DNA of 64,000 bases from Dichotomocladium elegans (Eukaryota; Mucoromycota; Mucoromycetes; Mucorales; Lichtheimiaceae): positions 868,001 through 932,000 of the forward strand of contig JAIXMN010000010.1 of assembly GCA_025716815.1 (NCBI GenBank). Reading direction: 5' to 3'. The notes below the pieces were generated by a model, which saw nothing but the letters and a program-made list of their open reading frames with translations, was not told the origin of the DNA and did no database searches. The stretch's first letter is position 1. Each line of letters opens with the position of its first letter. Below, piece after piece: positions 61,351 through 64,000 of the stretch. The position numbers were made by a program, and so were the translations under genes.

Positions 61351-62590
61351 TGCTTCTTCCACCAGAATGCCTATGTCCTCTGCATAGGAATACGGGTGGC
61401 CGGTAGTCCAGAGTTGCCCTTGCAAGTTACGTACATTGACGACAATATACATCCGTTACGTATGGATTTATCATCGCTCCTGGCACATGTCATTACATTC
61501 AACCTTGTCTTCAGGCGTTGGAAGTACTTGTCCTACGCGCAGTTACATAATTTACTGTAAACTGACCAAAGCAAGATCAGATTTTTCAAGCTGATGTCTG
61601 AGAACGTCTCTAGCGCATCAACTGCTGCGAAGCAGCTAGGAGTTCGTGGTCGCCCAGCACAGCGATGGAAATTATAGAAAGGTATCTATGACACTATTTT
61701 GATGAACATATAACCGGAATATCAGTTAAGAACATGAAAAAGTATTACCTGAGGATGCATTGACGAAAATACACATCCGGTGTCCTGGGACAAGTTGGGA
61801 ATGCAGCACGTTATTAAAACAGGGTCAAATTCAGCCTATAGGCGGGTATAACCATGGAACTATCCAAGAACCACTTTGACCGGCTGCGCCAGTTGGCTTT
61901 CACTTTAGGAAAAATTGCGCGTTCCTGGATGAGCTTGGATTCCGGAGGACAGTGAAACACAGTGCAAGAACAGCCACGCAACATCGGGAGCAATATTGTT
62001 ACCGGGCGTCATAAATAATGCTTTCCGGTTTATCTTGAATAAAAGATTGCGATGTCCTTACTTACGTCACACATGATTGTGCACTTGATATCCGTCCATC
62101 CGTAGTCATGTGGCCGCTGGTAAATCTGAGCAAATACTTTGAAAGCCCATGTGCTTCTTCAGATTTATAATTGATCAAGATGGCGCGCATGGAATTTGTA
62201 TTCCTTCCTTTTCTTCATCGGAATTTATACATTGACTCTGCTTAATTGGGGAACTTTTTGGGTGACTTCAATCTCAACCCTGTATTGATTTTAAGGATAA
62301 CAATGTCCAATATGTGTTGCAATCGTTCCCTTTTCTTCGCTAGTGTTCATAGGATCTGTTACCCTGCAACCCTCCTCTCTCTCTCGTCTTGATGTGCGTA
62401 AAATTACACCGCTTTGAGTGAAAAAAAGGAGCACTTTCGGACACAACAATGCGCCGACATTTTTTCCGATCGTCTCGAAATAGAGACAAACACATGAACT
62501 GCTTGTAGCGCTCGTATCGTTCATAGATGAGTGTTGAGCGCAACCTGGTTTTTCTCTTTTCGTTCTTGCTGTTGTTCTAAAATCCAAGCA
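61351..62590. other. Right flank of palindrome 2 and upstream region of the SPX gene
   Basis: 61351-61445 and 61532-61745 are the sources of (or siblings to) the two pieces of the central spacer. 61468-61531 is the direct-repeat partner of 47190-47251. From 61746 to 62590 the sequence appears unique, with no gene recognised. Confidence 0.6.
61468..61531 (+). repeat. Direct repeat flanking palindrome 2 (right)
   Basis: It matches 47190-47251 in the same orientation (CTTCAGGCGTTGGAAGTACT shared exactly). Unlike the left copy it does not abut the arm; about 118 bp lie between. Confidence 0.8.
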
Positions 62591-64000
62591 ATGCCATTCA
62601 CAACTTATTTCGAGTCTGAATGCATCCCTGAGTGGCGACAGGTGTATATTAACTACAGAGGCTTACGTGCAATGATCGCGGCGATGGATAAGGTACGAAC
62701 TTTGGCAGCTAACCTTTTAAGAAAAAAAAAGACGCATGTTCAGCCTTTCAGTTCCATGATTTCTGTAGCAGTCTCTCTTCCCTACAAGCAATTACGGCAA
62801 CTCGACCGCTTCCACGTTTGTTTCATCCTCTCCGAGTTATGACCCGGGGCTTGTGCGTGATCAATTGCCACCATATCGGCCGTTGTCTAGACATCAAAGG
62901 ACGCATGCAGACGACGACGGCGTAGAGGAACATGAGGAAGATCTAGATTTTAAGAGCAAACTCCTGATACGCGGTGCAACACGCGAGCAGCTCTTTTTCC
63001 ATACGCTTGATGAGCAGCTGGAGCGGGTATCCCGTTTTTATAACGGTATATACCACAAGCATGCAGATAAAGAAAGAGAGGTGGAAAGGGCCAATCGCGG
63101 ATATGCTGATTTATAGAACGCGAGCGTGAAGCCAAGTCGAAATACACAGCATTGAAGATCCAACTTGAACTGGTCGAAGACTATGACAATAAGACCCAGG
63201 CGACGTCAGACGAAGTATATTGGATACCTATGATTAGGGAAATAAGCTAACACCTGAATTGGCTGGTATCCTTTTTTCTACTGTAGGAAGAAGCACCTCG
63301 ACCCGCTGAGGATGAGTCCCAGCCTCTCCTGCAACAAAGAGATTTGCCGGGTGCCGTACCATGGTCAGCATCAGCAGCCATAGCAGCCACTACCGGATGG
63401 TTTACAACCTCACGATATCGCTCCTCTTGTGCCAAAAAAAATAAGCATCGGGTTGATCTTCAGGCAAGAGTCGAAGGGTTGGATTGGGATCTCCGTTCTA
63501 GCTAGACTTAGGCCAACCTATGCTCACAGGTAGCCCAAAGCAGGCTGAAGAAAGCGATGACTGAGTACTACCGTAATCTCCAATTTATAAAATCATTCAA
63601 AGTAAGTGAACAAAACTCGGTAGCCCCCCTACCACAGAACAGAACAGTATGGAAATGTTGATTGCAACTACCTTCAGGAGCTTAATTATGTGGGAATACA
63701 AAGGCTCGTCAAGAAATTCGACAAGGTAAGAAAGATGTGATAGTGTAAAAAGCATCAGTAGGAGGGGGTGAAGAACAACCGTGGAAAAAGTAGCATTCGG
63801 TTAACAACCAAACGGATCTGTTTTCTCAAGGCTACTGGATGGAAGGCAAGTCCATTTTATTTGCGAAAGCTTAAAGGCTATCATTGGGTCCAATCCGAAG
63901 AGATTGACGGACTTATAGAAAGAACAGAAGTGAGCAACCTACACTTACCAGATTTCTGTGTGAGTCTCGGCCTGATGCGTACTGTTTTCTAGATTCTTTA
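62591..64000 (+). CDS. SYG1: SPX-domain phosphate exporter (Syg1/Xpr1 type), partial, runs off the window
   Basis: The start is MPFTTYFESECIPEWRQVYI, the first SPX helix, then NYRGLRAMIAAMDK. Further SPX pieces, each on its own exon, are REQLFFHTLDEQLERVSRFY, then KYTALKIQLELVEDYDNK, then RLKKAMTEYYRNLQFIKSFK. ELNYVGIQRLVKKFDKATGW and KASPFYLRKLKGYHWVQSEE complete the part in view. The Lys residues of the third and fourth pieces (KKFDK) form the inositol-pyrophosphate pocket in the family. At least six introns occur in 1.4 kb. The transmembrane EXS part expected for Xpr1/Syg1 lies beyond 64000. The NYVGIQRLVKKFDK and PFYLRKLKGY order favours Syg1/Xpr1 over other SPX proteins, but the C-terminal half is not visible. 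Confidence 0.8.

Overview
The window is nuclear DNA from a filamentous fungus, most likely an early-diverging (zygomycete, Mucoromycota-type) one. The genes are cut by many short GT-AG introns and encode fungal proteins (Tvp23, an ERT1/AcuK-type zinc-cluster regulator, a CBS+PB1 protein). The window also carries INTS11 and CFAP20, which are typical of animals and flagellates and are generally thought to be missing from Dikarya. The phylum assignment is inference; no rRNA or species marker is present.

Layout. 1-24 kb is ordinary gene space: a homocysteine-synthase-like protein whose PLP lysine is replaced (1134-3169, +); enolase-phosphatase E1 of methionine salvage (3388-4560, +); a multi-span membrane protein (4673-6046, -); calcineurin A (8002-10326, -); a kinesin-3 motor (11331-16912, +); INTS11 without its C-terminal domain (17300-18997, -); Tvp23 (about 19467-20278, +); and an ERT1/AcuK regulator (21741-23753, +).

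24.3-34.6 kb is a large imperfect palindrome centred near 28.79 kb. Each arm carries a copy of a coiled-coil gene related to the nuclear-basket protein TPR/Mlp1. The right copy (B) is long and open. The left copy (A) is shorter and broken.

34.8-46.9 kb is gene space again: ribosomal protein uS11/RPS14 (-), cytosolic TrpRS (+), a CBS-PB1 membrane protein (+), a small secreted His/Asp/Glu-rich protein (-), a decayed 3-ketosphinganine reductase (+), an orphan seven-helix membrane protein (+) and CFAP20 (-).

47.25-61.35 kb is a second palindrome, with arms of about 6.9 kb around a 306-bp spacer. Each arm holds one COQ7 gene (identical proteins) and one short TPR/Mlp1-like gene (C, D). The spacer is built from rearranged pieces of the sequence just beyond the right arm. 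The window ends inside an SPX-domain phosphate exporter gene (62591 onward, +).

The most unusual content is the pair of palindromes. Four copies of one element lie in two head-to-head pairs. Three of the four share the same in-frame deletion of about 1.6 kb that removes the part most like TPR/Mlp1. Copy A looks like a gene-conversion mosaic. One copy carries a small TA-flanked DNA transposon whose empty site is preserved in its partner. No tRNA, rRNA, CRISPR or origin was recognised.
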